From contig NZ_JADJNP010000006.1 of NCBI RefSeq assembly GCF_016714275.1, positions 1-30,576 on the forward strand: a stretch of DNA of 30,576 nt, read 5' to 3'. The notes under the pieces were generated by a model. That model was not told the DNA's origin. It did not search any database and was given only the letters and a program-made list of their open reading frames with translations. This document shows positions 11,743 to 20,627 of this stretch, piece after piece. The position numbers and the translations under genes are program-made. Positions within the stretch are counted from its first letter, which is position 1, and each line of letters opens with the position of its first letter. Source of the DNA: Tessaracoccus sp. GTDB lineage: Bacteria > Actinomycetota > Actinomycetes > Propionibacteriales > Propionibacteriaceae.

Positions 11743-11760
11743 AAGCACTGATCAGTGGTT
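11743..11760. promoter_or_regulatory. Palindrome upstream of the TetR gene
   Basis: CACTGATCAGTG at 11746-11757 is a perfect 12-bp palindrome. With one mismatched pair it extends to an 18-bp dyad, AAGCACTGATCAGTGGTT. It lies 46 bp before the tetR-type gene and 33 bp after the MFS stop, where a TetR protein would typically bind to control its own promoter. It does not match the AAACC-N11/12-GGTTT dyads. Confidence 0.4.
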
Positions 11761-11805
11761 TCCTCAAGTTCCGGTCCGGTTTCGCGGTTTAGCAGGGTGA
11801 TCACC

Positions 11806-12405
11806 ATGAGTGCGCGCGGCCCGTATGCCAAGGGGGAGGCGAAGCGGAAGGAGATCCTCCGCGTCGCCCTTGAGGTCGTCGCGGAGATGGGGTGTCGCAG
11901 CGCCTCGAACCGGGAGATCGCGCGCCGTTCCGGGCTCAGTCAGGCCGGGCTCGCGCACTATTTCGGCTCCCGCGAGGAGTTGTACATGGCGCTCTTGCGG
12001 TCGCGAGACGAACGGGACACCGCCGAGTTCTGGAACCCGCAGCCCAACATCGAGGGGTTCCTTGCCCTGATCGACCACAACACGCAGGTTCCGGGGCTTG
12101 TGCAGCTCTACATCGAGTTCTCGGCAGAGGCCAGCATCGGGCTGCACCCCGCTCACGGATTCTTCACTGAGCGCTATGACTGGGTCCGACGCAACATCGC
12201 TCAGGCGGTGCGCGACGCGCAAGCTACGGGGGTCGTCGGCCCTGGCGCCGATCCCGACGAGGTGGGTGCGCTCCTGGTCGCGGCCGCCGACGGCCTTCAG
12301 CAGCAGTGGCTGCTCGACCGCTCGATCGACATGGCGGGGCAGCTACGCCGCCTCTGGGACGGCATCGTCGCGCATTCGCACCGGGTAGCGCTCACCTCAC
12401 CGTGA
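11806..12405 (+). CDS. TetR/AcrR family transcriptional regulator
   Basis: A 199-residue protein that is intact in one frame. The start is the ATG at 11806, preceded by AGGGTGATC. The N-terminal helix-turn-helix is clear: RKEILRVALEVVAEMGC, then SNREIARRSGLSQAGLAHYFGSREELYMALL (residues about 13-65), the signature of the TetR DNA-binding domain. The C-terminal ligand-binding domain (about 70-199, e.g. PGLVQLYIEFSAEASIG and GALLVAAADGLQQQWLLD) resembles the TetR_C_6-like groups. It lies in the middle of the GH3 locus and is therefore the best candidate for the repressor acting at the shared dyads, although that link is inference. Its 3' end overlaps the convergent GH3 gene by 14 bp. Confidence 0.9.
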   Translation: MSARGPYAKGEAKRKEILRVALEVVAEMGCRSASNREIARRSGLSQAGLAHYFGSREELYMALLRSRDERDTAEFWNPQPNIEGFLALIDHNTQVPGLVQLYIEFSAEASIGLHPAHGFFTERYDWVRRNIAQAVRDAQATGVVGPGADPDEVGALLVAAADGLQQQWLLDRSIDMAGQLRRLWDGIVAHSHRVALTSP

Positions 12406-14670
12406 ATGCGACGCGTTGCGTCCACGGGTCTCGGCTGGACCTTCCGAGGCGCAGCTCGAACGCGCCGGGCTCGACGACCCGCTCCCCCTTCGCGTCCACG
12501 ATGGCGAGATCCCTCACCGGAATCTCCAGCGCGACGCGCTTCTCTTCCCCCGCAGCCAGGTCGACCTGCAGGTAGCCCTTGAGCTCCTGGTCCGCCCAGC
12601 TGACCGAGGTGACCCGGTCGCTGACGTAGGCCTGCACGGTCTCCCTCACCGGGCGCTCCCCGACGTTGTGCAGCGTCAGCTTCGCGCGCAGCACGCCGTC
12701 GACGGCGACGCTCTCCTCGGCCAGGCGCACGTCCGAGTACTCGACCCAGGTGTAGGAGAGACCCTCGCCGAAGGCGAACGCCGGCGCCTGCGTGAGGTCG
12801 GCATAGCGGTCGCCGTGCTGGCCGCGGATCTGGTTGTAGTAGGTGGGCTGCTGCCCGGCGTGGCGCGCGAAGGAGATCGGCAGCCGCCCCGACGGCTCGA
12901 TCAGGCCCAGCAGCAGCTCGGCGAGCGCGCGGCCGCCCTGCATGCCCGGGTTGGCCGCCCAGATGATCGCTCCGGCTTCGAGCGCCGATTGCGGAAGCAC
13001 GAGCGGCTTGGACGCCAGCAGCACCACGATGAGCGGCGTGCCGGTTGCGGCAAGCGCGTCCAACAACGCGACCTGGCCGCCGATCAGGTCGAGCGTCGCA
13101 GTGGAGCGGCCCTCTCCGACGAGTTCGATGCGGTCGCCTACCACCGCGACGACGTAGTCGGCTCGGTCCGCGTCCGCCACGGCATCGGCGATGAGGGCGG
13201 CGTCCGGTTCACTCGGCGCGACCGGCGGCGGTCGCGGCTGGCCGTCGGGAAGTAGTCGCCGTCGGGGTGCGCGCCATGCGTGAGGATCTCGGCTCCGGGA
13301 GCGTGGGTCACCGACCAGTTCGCGGGCACCTGAGCGCGGATCCCGTTGAGCACGGTGGTGATCATGTCGCGGGGTTGGCCGTCGAGCCAGCCGGCCTGAC
13401 CGGAGCCTCCGGCCCAGTCGCCCAGCTGGGTCTGGGCATCGTCGGCGAGCGGGCCGACGACCGCGATGCGGCGCGGAGCCCGGTCGCCTTCGGCCGCGCG
13501 GCCGGAGCGGTCGGCCGTGTATCCGCCGGCCAGCGGCAGCAGCCCTTCCTCGTTGCGGAGCAGTACCAGCGAACGGCGCGCGGCCTCCATGTTGAGCCGG
13601 GCGTGCGCGGCCGAGCCGATGGCCGTCTCGATGCGTTCCTGATTGGGGCGGCGGGGGTTCTCGAACAGGCCGAGCTCGAACTTCACCGTGAGGATTCGCG
13701 AGACCGCGGCGTCGAGGTCCGTCTCCTCCAGCAGCCCGTCGAGGATCGCGTCGAGCGCTCCCTGGAAGAAGCCAGGCGTGGTCATGACCATGTCGTTGCC
13801 GGCCTTGACGGCCGCGGCGGCGGCGTGCGCATAGTCGGGCTGCACCTGCTGCTCCCAGACCATGCGGCCGACGTTGTCCCAGTCGGTGATCAAGGTTCCG
13901 GTGTAACCCCACTCCCCGCGCGGGACGTCGGAGAGCAGCCATTCGTTGATGGTCACCGGCACGCCGTCGATCGTCTGATAGCCCAGCATGAACGTACGGC
14001 AGCCCTCGCGAGCGACGCGCTCGAAGGGCGGCAGGAACCAGGAACGGAGCTTGCGGTGCGAGATGTCGGCCTCGCTGGCGTCGCGCCCGCCCTGGGTCTC
14101 GGAGTAACCGGCGAAGTGCTTCGCGGTGGCGAGGATGGCCGTCTCGTCGGTCAGGCCCTTGCCTTGGTAGCCCTTGACCATCGCGGAGGCGAGTTCGCCG
14201 ATCAGCATGGGATCCTCGCCGAAGGTCTCGCCGACACGACCCCACCGGAGGTCCCGCGCGATGCAGAGCACGGGCGAGAAGGTCCAGTGAATGCCGGTGG
14301 CCGCGGCCTCGACGGCGGTCGCCCTTGCGACACGCTGAAGGAGCTTCGCGTCCCACGACGCGGCCATGCCGAGCTGCGTCGGAAAGATCGTGGCGCCCTC
14401 CCAGAAGGAGTGGCCGTGAATGCAGTCCTCGCCCACGATCAGGGGGATGCGCAGACGCGTCTGCTCGGTCAGGTCGTGGGCCCGCAGCACGCGCTCCGGC
14501 GACGTGTGCAGAATGGAGCCGACGTGCACGCGCAGAACCTGATCGTCCAGATTCTCCCGTGCGTCGAGCTGCATCATCTGCCCGACCTTCTCCTCGACGG
14601 TCATCCGACCAAGCAGGTCGGCGACGCGTCGGGCGACGGGCAGGCTGGAGTCCTGGTAGGGCGCGGTCAT
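12392..14670 (-). CDS. Glycoside hydrolase family 3 enzyme (BglX-like), one frameshift
   Basis: The start is the ATG at 14668-14670 (MTAPYQDSSLPVARRVADLL) behind GAGGA. The N-terminal TIM-barrel domain has MTVEEKVGQMMQLDARENL, LIVGEDCIHGHSFWEG, GIHWTFSPVLCIARDLRWG, GETFGEDPMLIGELA and AKHFAGYSETQGGRDASEAD. The nucleophile is in LITDWDNVGRMVW (Asp about residue 262, near 13885). The second domain has RRSLVLLRNEEGLLPLAGG and VVAVVGDRIELVGEGRSTATLDL (likely acid/base Glu). It ends with a fibronectin III-like domain (SWADQELKGYLQVDLAAGEEK) and a tail DPWTQRVAFTVR. A single break near 13230 leaves the span at 3n+2 bases, as expected for one lost base, for about 760 residues. No signal peptide is visible, unlike periplasmic E. 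coli BglX. It is divergent from the PA14-containing GH3 gene. Confidence 0.9.
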
Positions 14671-14698
14671 AGTTCCATCCTCGCACACCCGGACCGCT

Positions 14699-14721
14699 AA
14701 AACCTGAGGTGCTTCGGTTTT
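14699..14721. promoter_or_regulatory. Operator-like dyad C (AAAACC-N11-GGTTTT)
   Basis: Perfect 6-bp inverted arms at 14699-14704 and 14716-14721 with an 11-bp spacer. It shares AAACCTGAG with dyad B. It lies 29 bp upstream of the minus-strand GH3 start at 14670, a position where a bound repressor would block transcription. Confidence 0.5.
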
Positions 14722-14749
14722 CTGTCGCGCCCGCTGAGACGTCCGGGCC

Positions 14750-14774
14750 GAAACTTTGACGGCCTATGGTTTTC
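14750..14774. promoter_or_regulatory. Operator-like dyad D over the promoter of the PA14-GH3 gene
   Basis: The arms are GAAAC (14750-14754) and GGTTTTC (14768-14774). It matches dyad A in the core TATGGTTTnC. It covers the -35 element and most of the spacer of the promoter at 14756-14785, so binding there would be expected to repress. Its centre is about 51.5 bp from that of dyad C, close to five helical turns. Confidence 0.5.
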
Positions 14775-14785
14775 ACAGGCATACT
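14756..14785 (+). promoter_or_regulatory. Predicted SigA-type promoter of the PA14-GH3 gene
   Basis: TTGACG (14756-14761) and CATACT (14780-14785) are separated by 18 bp, close to the actinobacterial -35/-10 pattern. The expected start of transcription is about 50 bp before the ATG at 14846. It overlaps dyad D. Confidence 0.45.
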
Positions 14786-14845
14786 CCGACACGACCCCGC
14801 GCGGCCGAAGACGATCCGCGCCCCTGCTGCCACATTGGAGTGCAC

Positions 14846-17481
14846 ATGACGGACACCGCAGCCCCCGACTCCACTCACGTTCCCTCATGGGCCGGCCCCG
14901 AGACCGAGGAGCGCGTGGAGGCCCTGCTCGGCCAGATGACCATCGACGAGAAGATCGCTTACGTCACCGGTGAGGTCAACTGGAACTACGGCTTCTACGC
15001 CCGCGCGCTCGAGCGTCTCGGCCTGCCCGCCATCCAGATGGCAGACGGCCCCGCGGGCGTGCGGATCAACAAGGGCGACGTCCATGCCGGCACCGCGACA
15101 ATGCTCCCGGCCCCCATCGCGCTCGCCGCGACGTGGGACCCGAGAATGCGCATGAGTACGGCAGCATCATCGGCGCCGAGTGCCACGCCACCGACCACAA
15201 CGTCTCGCTCGGCCCCGCCGTCGACATCGCGCGCGTGCCCGTGGGCGGCCGCACCTTCGAGTCCTACGGCGAGGATCCCGTCCTGACCTCGCGCATCGGC
15301 GTCGCCTTCGTCCAGGGCGTCCAGTCCCACGGCGTGCAGGCCTGCGCCAAGCACTACGCCATCAACAACCAGGAGGATCACCGCTCCAGCGTCAACGCCG
15401 TCATCGACGAGCGCACGATGCACGAGCTATATCTGCCGTCGTTCGAGGCCCTGATCCAGGAGGGCGAGGTCGCCTCCATGATGGCGTCCTTCAACCGCAT
15501 CAACGGCGAGTTCGCCTGCGACAACGCCACACTGCTGCGCGACATCCTGCGCGACCGCTTCGGCTTCCGCGGCTGGATCATGAGCGACTACGGTGCCAAC
15601 CATTCCACCGCGACGGCTGCGAACGCGGGCCTCGACCAGGAGCAGCCCGGCGAGGGCCACTGGGGCGGACAGCTCTGGCACGCCTGGAACAACGGCGAGG
15701 TCTCCGAGGCGGTTCTCGACGAGAAGGTCCGCAACATCCTGCGCCCTCTGGTCGGCATGGGGCAGATCGAGAACCTCGCCGTCATTGAGGAGTTCGACGT
15801 CGACGGCCACCACGACGTCGCCCAGCGGATCGCCGAGGAGGGAATGGTGCTGCTGCGCAACGACGGCGTGCTCCCGCTCTCCGGCGTTCGGAAGGTCGCG
15901 CTGATTGGCCCCGACGTCGACGGCGTCGGCGCCCAGGGCGGCGGCAGCTCGATGGTCCGCGGCACCAAGGGCGTCTCCCCCGTCGAGGGCCTCCGCAACG
16001 CGCTCGGCAACGACGTCGAGATCGCCCTCGCGTACGGCTCCGACCCGGTGACGCCCGGCGCCCTGCTCCCGGGCCCCGACGCCATCCCCTCAAGCTTCTT
16101 CCGCACCCCGGACGGCGAGCGCGGGCTCCGCGGCGAGTTTTGGACCAACACCACGCTCGACGGCGACCCGTTCCTCGTCCGCAACGAGGCGCCGGTCGAA
16201 TTCAACCTCGGCTTCCACAACTTCCCCGGCTTCAACGCGAGCTCGCCGCGCTACGAGCGCCTGCCCGGGGAGCTGAACGGCCAGTGCTCGATGCGCTTCA
16301 CCGGCACGCTGACGGTTCCGGTGACCGGGGTCTACGACTTCGCGATCACCCACCTGGGCAGCTACTCGTTCTCGCTCGACGGCGTCTCCTATGCCGCCGA
16401 GAAGACCGAGCGCGAGCCGGAGGGCGCGGCCCCCGTCGCACCTATGGCGGGCAGCGGGTTCGCGGGCAGCGGCGGCCTCAACGGCGGCGGGGGCGACGGC
16501 GCCACGACCACGGAGTGGATCAGCCTGACGCTCGAGGCCGGCCACGCCTATGACTTCCAGTTCGACTACGCGGCCGATGATCCGTCGCAGGGCTTCCTGC
16601 TGGGCCCCCGCGTCCGCCTGGGCTGGGTCCCGCCGCAGGGCGTGTTCGCGCCCGAGGTCGAGGAGGCCGCGGCGCTCGCGCGCGACGCAGACGTCGCCGT
16701 CGTCGTCGTGCGCACCTACGAGGCCGAGGCCGACGACCGCCCGCACATGGGCCTGCCGAGCGGCCAGGACGACATGGTCAAGGCCGTGCTCGCCACCGGC
16801 ACGCCGACGGTGCTCGTGCTGATGACCGGCAGCCCCATCGACACCACAAAGTGGGATGGTCAGCCGGCGGCGCTGCTACAGGCGTGGTTCCCCGGCCAGG
16901 CCCAGGGCGACGCGCTCGCCCGCGTGCTGATCGGCGCCGCCGAGCCCGGCGGCCGCCTACCGGTAACCATCCCCGCCTCCATCGACGACACGCCCGCCGC
17001 AGACAAGCGCACCTACCCGGGCGTCGACGGCAGCGTGTACTACGACGAGGGCGTCTTCGTCGGCTATCGCGCGGTCTCCGCGGACGGCCCCGCCCCGGCC
17101 TATCACTTCGGCCACGGCCTGGGCTACACCACGTTCGGTTACGCGGACCTCGAGGTAAGCGAGGGCGAGGGCGACGACGTCGCCACCGTCGCCGTCACGG
17201 TGACCAACACCGGAGAGCGGGAGGGCTCCGAGGTCGTCCAGGTCTACGTCGGCGAACTGCCGGTCCCGGTCAAGACTCCGGAGCGCCAGCTCGCGGGCTT
17301 CTCGAAGGTCCGGCTTGCCCCGGGCGCCTCGCAGCGCGTCGAGATCGCGGTGCCGCTCCGGGCAGTGTCCTACTTCGACGCCGACGCCCACGACTGGGCC
17401 TCCGCCTCCGGCGAGGTCACCCTGCTCGTCGGCGCGTCGTCGAACGATATCCGCCTCTCCGGCGGCGTCGCGGTCTCCTAG
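14846..17481 (+). CDS. Glycoside hydrolase family 3 beta-glucosidase with PA14 domain, one frameshift
   Basis: The start is the ATG at 14846 behind GGAG (14837-14840), giving MTDTAAPDSTHVPSWAGPET; no signal peptide. Near 15145 one base is missing: the reading changes from WDPRMRM to the expected WDPENAHEYGSIIG, apparently a lost C in CCCC. The TIM barrel continues with GPAVDIARVPVGGRTFESYG, KHYAINNQEDHR and the nucleophile motif GWIMSDYGANHST (Asp about residue 247). GMVLLRNDGVLPLSG opens the second domain. Residues about 426-598 form a PA14 insertion (GLRGEFWTNTTLDG, RFTGTLTVPVTGVYDFAI, SYSFSLDG), known in GH3 enzymes to shape the active-site entrance. The acid/base Glu is probably in RTYEAEADDRPHMGLPSGQD (near 16725). 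A fibronectin III-like domain ends the protein (about 878 residues). Its stop lies within the ribosome binding site of the next GH3 gene, suggesting an operon. Confidence 0.92.
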
Positions 17482-18365
17482 GAGCGTCGATGACGACCGA
17501 CGCCACAGCTGCTCGTCCCTGGTTCGATACCACGATCTCCGCGGACGAGCGGCTGGAGGCCCTCCTCGCGGAAATGACGCTCGCCGAGAAGGCCGGCCTC
17601 CTGTTCCACACGATGATCGGCCTGAGTGACCTCACAGAGCCGAACCCGCTGATCTCCGCGCCGTCGGCGGTGGAGCTCGTGCGGGGACGGCAGCTCACGC
17701 ACTTCAACCTCGTGGGAGGGGCCGACACCGCGCGGGAGATCGCCGCCTGGCACAACGAGCTCCAGCGCCTCGCCCGCTCGACCCGTCTCGGCATCCCGGT
17801 GACGCTGTCGACGGATCCTCGCCACTCCTTCACCGACAACCCGGGCACAGGGATGCTCGCGGGGCCGTTCTCCCAATGGCCGGAGTCGCTGGGTCTCGCG
17901 GCCATCCGAGACGAGGCGACGGTCGAGCTCTTCGGCGACATCGCGCGCCGGGAGTATCTCGCGGTGGGTATCCGCGTGGCGCTCTCCCCTCAGATCGATC
18001 TGGCGACGGAGCCGCGCTGGTCGCGGCAGCTCGCCACCTTCGGCGAGGATGCGGAACTCACCGCCCGCCTCGGCGTCGCCTACGTGCGCGGCTTCCAGGG
18101 CGCGGAGTTCGGCCACACCTCGGTGTCGACGATCACCAAGCACTTCCCCGGTGGAGGCCCACAGAAGGACGGCGAGGATCCACACTTCGCCCACGGCCGC
18201 GAGCAGGTCTACCCCGGCGGACAGTTCGAGCTGCACATGAGGCCGTTCGAAGCGCTCATCGCGGCCGGGACGCGCCAGATGATGCCGTACTACGGCATCC
18301 CGATCGGAACTGAGCACCCGGAGGTCGCGTTCGCGTTCAACAAGTCGGTGATCACCGGCGGGACT

Positions 18366-18386
18366 GCTGAAGGTTTGGTTGACTCC
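18366..18386 (+). repeat. Left terminal inverted repeat of the IS3-family element
   Basis: GCTGAAGGTTTGGTTGAC followed by TCC. It matches the complement of the right end with one base gap after GAC. Confidence 0.9.
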
Positions 18387-18434
18387 AAGATCGCATGACT
18401 CTCACGAGAGGGTCGTGCTGGAAGGATGGCATCC

Positions 18435-18727
18435 ATGCCGAAGATCGCTTACACCGACGAGTTCAAGCGCGACGCGGTCGCGCTGGTCGCCTCAGGCATC
18501 CCGCAGAAGCAGGTCGCCAAGGACATGGGGATGGCCAAGACCACCCTTCAAGCCTGGGTCCGCGACGCTCGCTTCCAGTCCCACGGATGACCCCGACCAC
18601 CGATCCTGAGCAGCGCAAGGACATGGCCCAGGCGTTACGCAGGATCCGCGAGCTGGAGATGGAGAACGAGGTCCTACGGCGAGCGGCGGCGTATCTGTCG
18701 CAGGCTCACATCACGCCCCCAAAATGA
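18435..18727 (+). CDS. IS3-family transposase OrfA (helix-turn-helix), one frameshift
   Basis: MPKIAYTDEFKRDAVALVAS followed by GIPQKQVAKDMGMAKTTLQAWVRD is the usual OrfA helix-turn-helix that binds the IS ends. After a frame break near 18580 the leucine-zipper-like part follows (RRIRELEMENEVLRRAAAYL). The span is 293 bases (3n+2), matching one lost base, for about 97 residues, normal for OrfA. The stop TGA at 18725-18727 overlaps the orfB ATG (18724) and follows a slippery heptamer. Confidence 0.88.
18718..18724 (+). promoter_or_regulatory. Programmed -1 frameshift heptamer C-CCA-AAA of the IS
   Basis: In the OrfA frame the last codons are CCC-CCA-AAA-TGA. C-CCA-AAA fits the canonical X-XXY-YYZ slippery pattern, and a -1 slip enters exactly the orfB frame. 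IS3-family elements make their OrfAB transposase by such a slip. A 7-bp stem, GCCACCG/CGGTGGC (18763-18769, 18779-18785), lies downstream but is rather far (about 38 nt) to be the usual stimulator. Confidence 0.55.
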
Positions 18728-19606
18728 TCTACCCGCTCGTGAAGGAGATGGCTGCGGTCGGTGCCACCGTGAGGGTGCCGGTGGCGGTCGCGTGTCGGGT
18801 GTTGGGATTCTCAAGCAGGGCTACTACAAGTGGCTCAAGCAGCCGGTGTCGGCCCGCGAGGCCGAAGAGCGTGAGCTGATCGACGTGCTCCACCAGCTCC
18901 ACGATGATGACCCGGAGGGCGGCTACCGCGTCCTGGCCGATGACATTGCCGAGTTGGGCTACGAGTTGTCGGAGCGCAGAGTGTGGCGGCTGTGCCGGGT
19001 CGCTGGCATCCAGTCGGTGTTCACCAGGCGCAAGACCCGGTACAAGAAGGCCGGCGCTCCCGTCCACGATGACCTGGTCAACAGGCAGTTCAGCGCCGAC
19101 GGCCCCAACGAGCTATGGCTGAGCGACATCACCGAGCACCGCACCCGCGAGGGCAAGGTCTACCTTTGTGCGATCAAGGACGTGTTCTCCAACCGGATCG
19201 TGGGCTACTCGATCGATTCGCGGATGAAGGCCCGTATCGCCGTCAACGCGCTCCAGATGGCAGTGGCCCACCGAGGCCGGCCCGCCGGGGTGATCGTGCA
19301 TTCCGACCGCGGGTCCCAATTCCGCTCCAGACGCTTCCTGAAGGCCCTCAAACGCCACGGCCTGACCGGCTCCATGGGCCGCGTGGGGCATGCGGTGAAA
19401 ACGCCGCGATGGAGTCGTTCTTCGCGCTCCTGCAGAAGAACGTCCTCGACCGACGGTCCTGGAGTACACGAGAGGAACTGCGGCTAGCGATCGTGTCCTG
19501 GATCGAGGGGAAGTACCACCGGAAACGCCGTCAACGCAGGCTCGGGAAACTCACCCCGGTCGAGTTCGAACTCATCATGAAACCAACCGCTAGACTGGCG
19601 GCATAA
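18724..19606 (+). CDS. IS3-family transposase OrfB (DDE integrase core), frame-broken
   Basis: It starts with MIYPLVKEMAAVGATVRVPV; a break near 18808 restores FSKQGYYKWLKQPVSA, the typical HTH_21 entry. The catalytic core rve domain has ELWLSDITEH (first Asp, near 19120), VIVHSDRGSQF (second Asp, near 19305) and, after a break near 19390, NAAMESFFALLQKN (Glu, near 19420). YHRKRRQRRLGKLTPVEFE near the end is also typical. About 294 residues. All three DDE residues are present, so the element may be active if the breaks are sequencing errors. Confidence 0.92.
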
Positions 19607-19611
19607 ACCCC

Positions 19612-19633
19612 GGAGGTCAACCAAACCTTCAGC
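19612..19633 (-). repeat. Right terminal inverted repeat of the IS3-family element
   Basis: The complement reads GCTGAAGGTTTGGTTGAC followed by CTCC, matching the left end over 18 consecutive bases. GGAC follows immediately outside. Confidence 0.9.
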
Positions 19634-20583
19634 GGACCCGGCCTCCTCCGCGCGAGGCTCGGCGTCGAGGGCGTCGTATGCACCGACTGGGGCCTCATCC
19701 TGCCCGCTGAGCTCTTCGGTGACCCGTTCCCGGCACGCGCCTGGGGGGTCGAGCACCTGACCCCGCTGGAGCGCGTGGCGATGGTGCTGGACGCCGGAGC
19801 CGACCAGTTCGGCGGCGAGGCCTGCCCGGAGCTGATCATTGAGCTCGTCGAGTCAGGCCGGATCCCCGAGGAGCGCCTCGACGTCTCGGCCCGGCGCCTG
19901 CTTCGTGAGAAGTTCGCGCTCGGCCTCTTCGACAACCCGTTTGTGGACGAGGACGCCGCCGGACAGATCGCGGGCAACCCCGAGTTCCGCGCCGCGGGAG
20001 ACGCAGCCCAGCGTGCCTCGATCACGCTCCTTACCAACGACGCGGGCGGCGCTCCGCTGCTCCCGTTGCAGCGGGGGCTGCGCCTCTATGTCGAGGGAAT
20101 CGACCCTGAGGAGGCCGCTGCCTACGGCTCGCTGGTGGACCGCCCCGAGGATGCGGACGCGGCCGTGATCCGGCTGAAGGCGCCGTACGAGCAACGCTCG
20201 ACCGCGTTCGAGAACTTCTTCCACTCCGGTTCGCTGGACTTCCCGGAGGATGTGCTTGCGCATGTGCGCGCGGTTGCCGCGGCAGTTCCGACCGTTGTCG
20301 ATGTCTTCGCCGACCGGCCCGCCATCCTCGCTCCGATCGTCGATGCGGCTGCTGCGGTCACGGTGAACTGGGGGGCGAGCGCGCCCGCGCTGCTGGATGT
20401 GCTCACCGGGGTGGCGCGCCCGCAGGGTCGCCTGCCCTTCGACCTGCCCCGCTCGATGCCGGCCGTCGAGGCTTCGCGCCCTGACGTGCCCCTTCGATAC
20501 GGCCGACCCGCTGTTCCGCTTCGGACACGGCCTGGTCGACTACGTCTGACCGATGCGGCACGGCCCAGGATCGGCCGTGAGAA

Positions 20584-20621
20584 ACGAGTAGGGGCCCGGC
20601 AGACGCCGGGCCCTTACTCGT
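20584..20621. terminator. Strong hairpin terminator between convergent genes
   Basis: ACGAGTAGGGGCCCGGC (20584-20600) pairs with 20605-20621 over 17 bp with a single G-T pair, and the loop is AGAC. It lies between the GH3 stop (20549) and the stop of the minus-strand aminotransferase (20628). A T-rich tail (TTTCT) follows only on the minus strand, so it best fits termination of the aminotransferase but may act both ways. Confidence 0.8.
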
Positions 20622-20627
20622 GTGTGT

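Larger units (their letters stand above)
18366..19633 (+). mobile_element. IS3-family insertion sequence (about 1.27 kb)
   Basis: The element has near-perfect terminal inverted repeats starting GCTGAAGGTTTGGTTGAC at both ends, an OrfA with a helix-turn-helix, and an OrfB with a DDE integrase core, the standard IS3-family plan. It sits inside a GH3 gene that reads on both sides. GGAC occurs next to both ends (18361-18364 and 19634-19637), a possible 4-bp target duplication, but one extra T lies between the left copy and the repeat. Removing one copy leaves the GH3 reading one base out of frame, which fits the indel noise of the window. The subgroup (IS3, IS51, IS150 and so on) was not determined. 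Confidence 0.92.
17490..20549 (+). pseudogene. Glycoside hydrolase family 3 gene interrupted by an IS3-family element
   Basis: The 5' part (17490-18365) starts at an ATG behind AGGAG that overlaps the upstream stop. It encodes MTTDATAARPWFDTTISADE, EMTLAEKAGLLFHTMIG, LGIPVTLSTDPRHSFTDNP, VALSPQIDLATEPRWSR and TITKHFPGGGPQKDGEDPHF, and ends in FAFNKSVITGG before running into the IS and stopping at 18396-18398. The 3' part (19634-20549) resumes with LLRARLGVEGVVCTDWGLI, which holds the catalytic Asp, then VAMVLDAGADQFGGEACPELI, REKFALGLFDNPF and, after a frame break near 20492, FRFGHGLVDYV and TGA. Rejoined, it would be about 597 residues, a two-domain GH3 without PA14 or fibronectin domain. 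The insertion separates the substrate-binding half from the nucleophile, so the product should be inactive. Confidence 0.9.

Noticed and set aside
12392..14878. A single very long minus-strand reading frame across the whole BglX-like GH3 gene region
   Set aside because: Its first two thirds are an out-of-frame, arginine-rich shadow of the true gene; only the last part (12392 to about 13230) is in the real GH3 frame. The long open stretch results from high GC content.
18361..19637. GGAC as a certain target-site duplication of the IS
   Set aside because: An extra T separates the left copy from the terminal repeat, and the rejoined GH3 frame is off by one base. It is plausible but not proven in this error-prone sequence.
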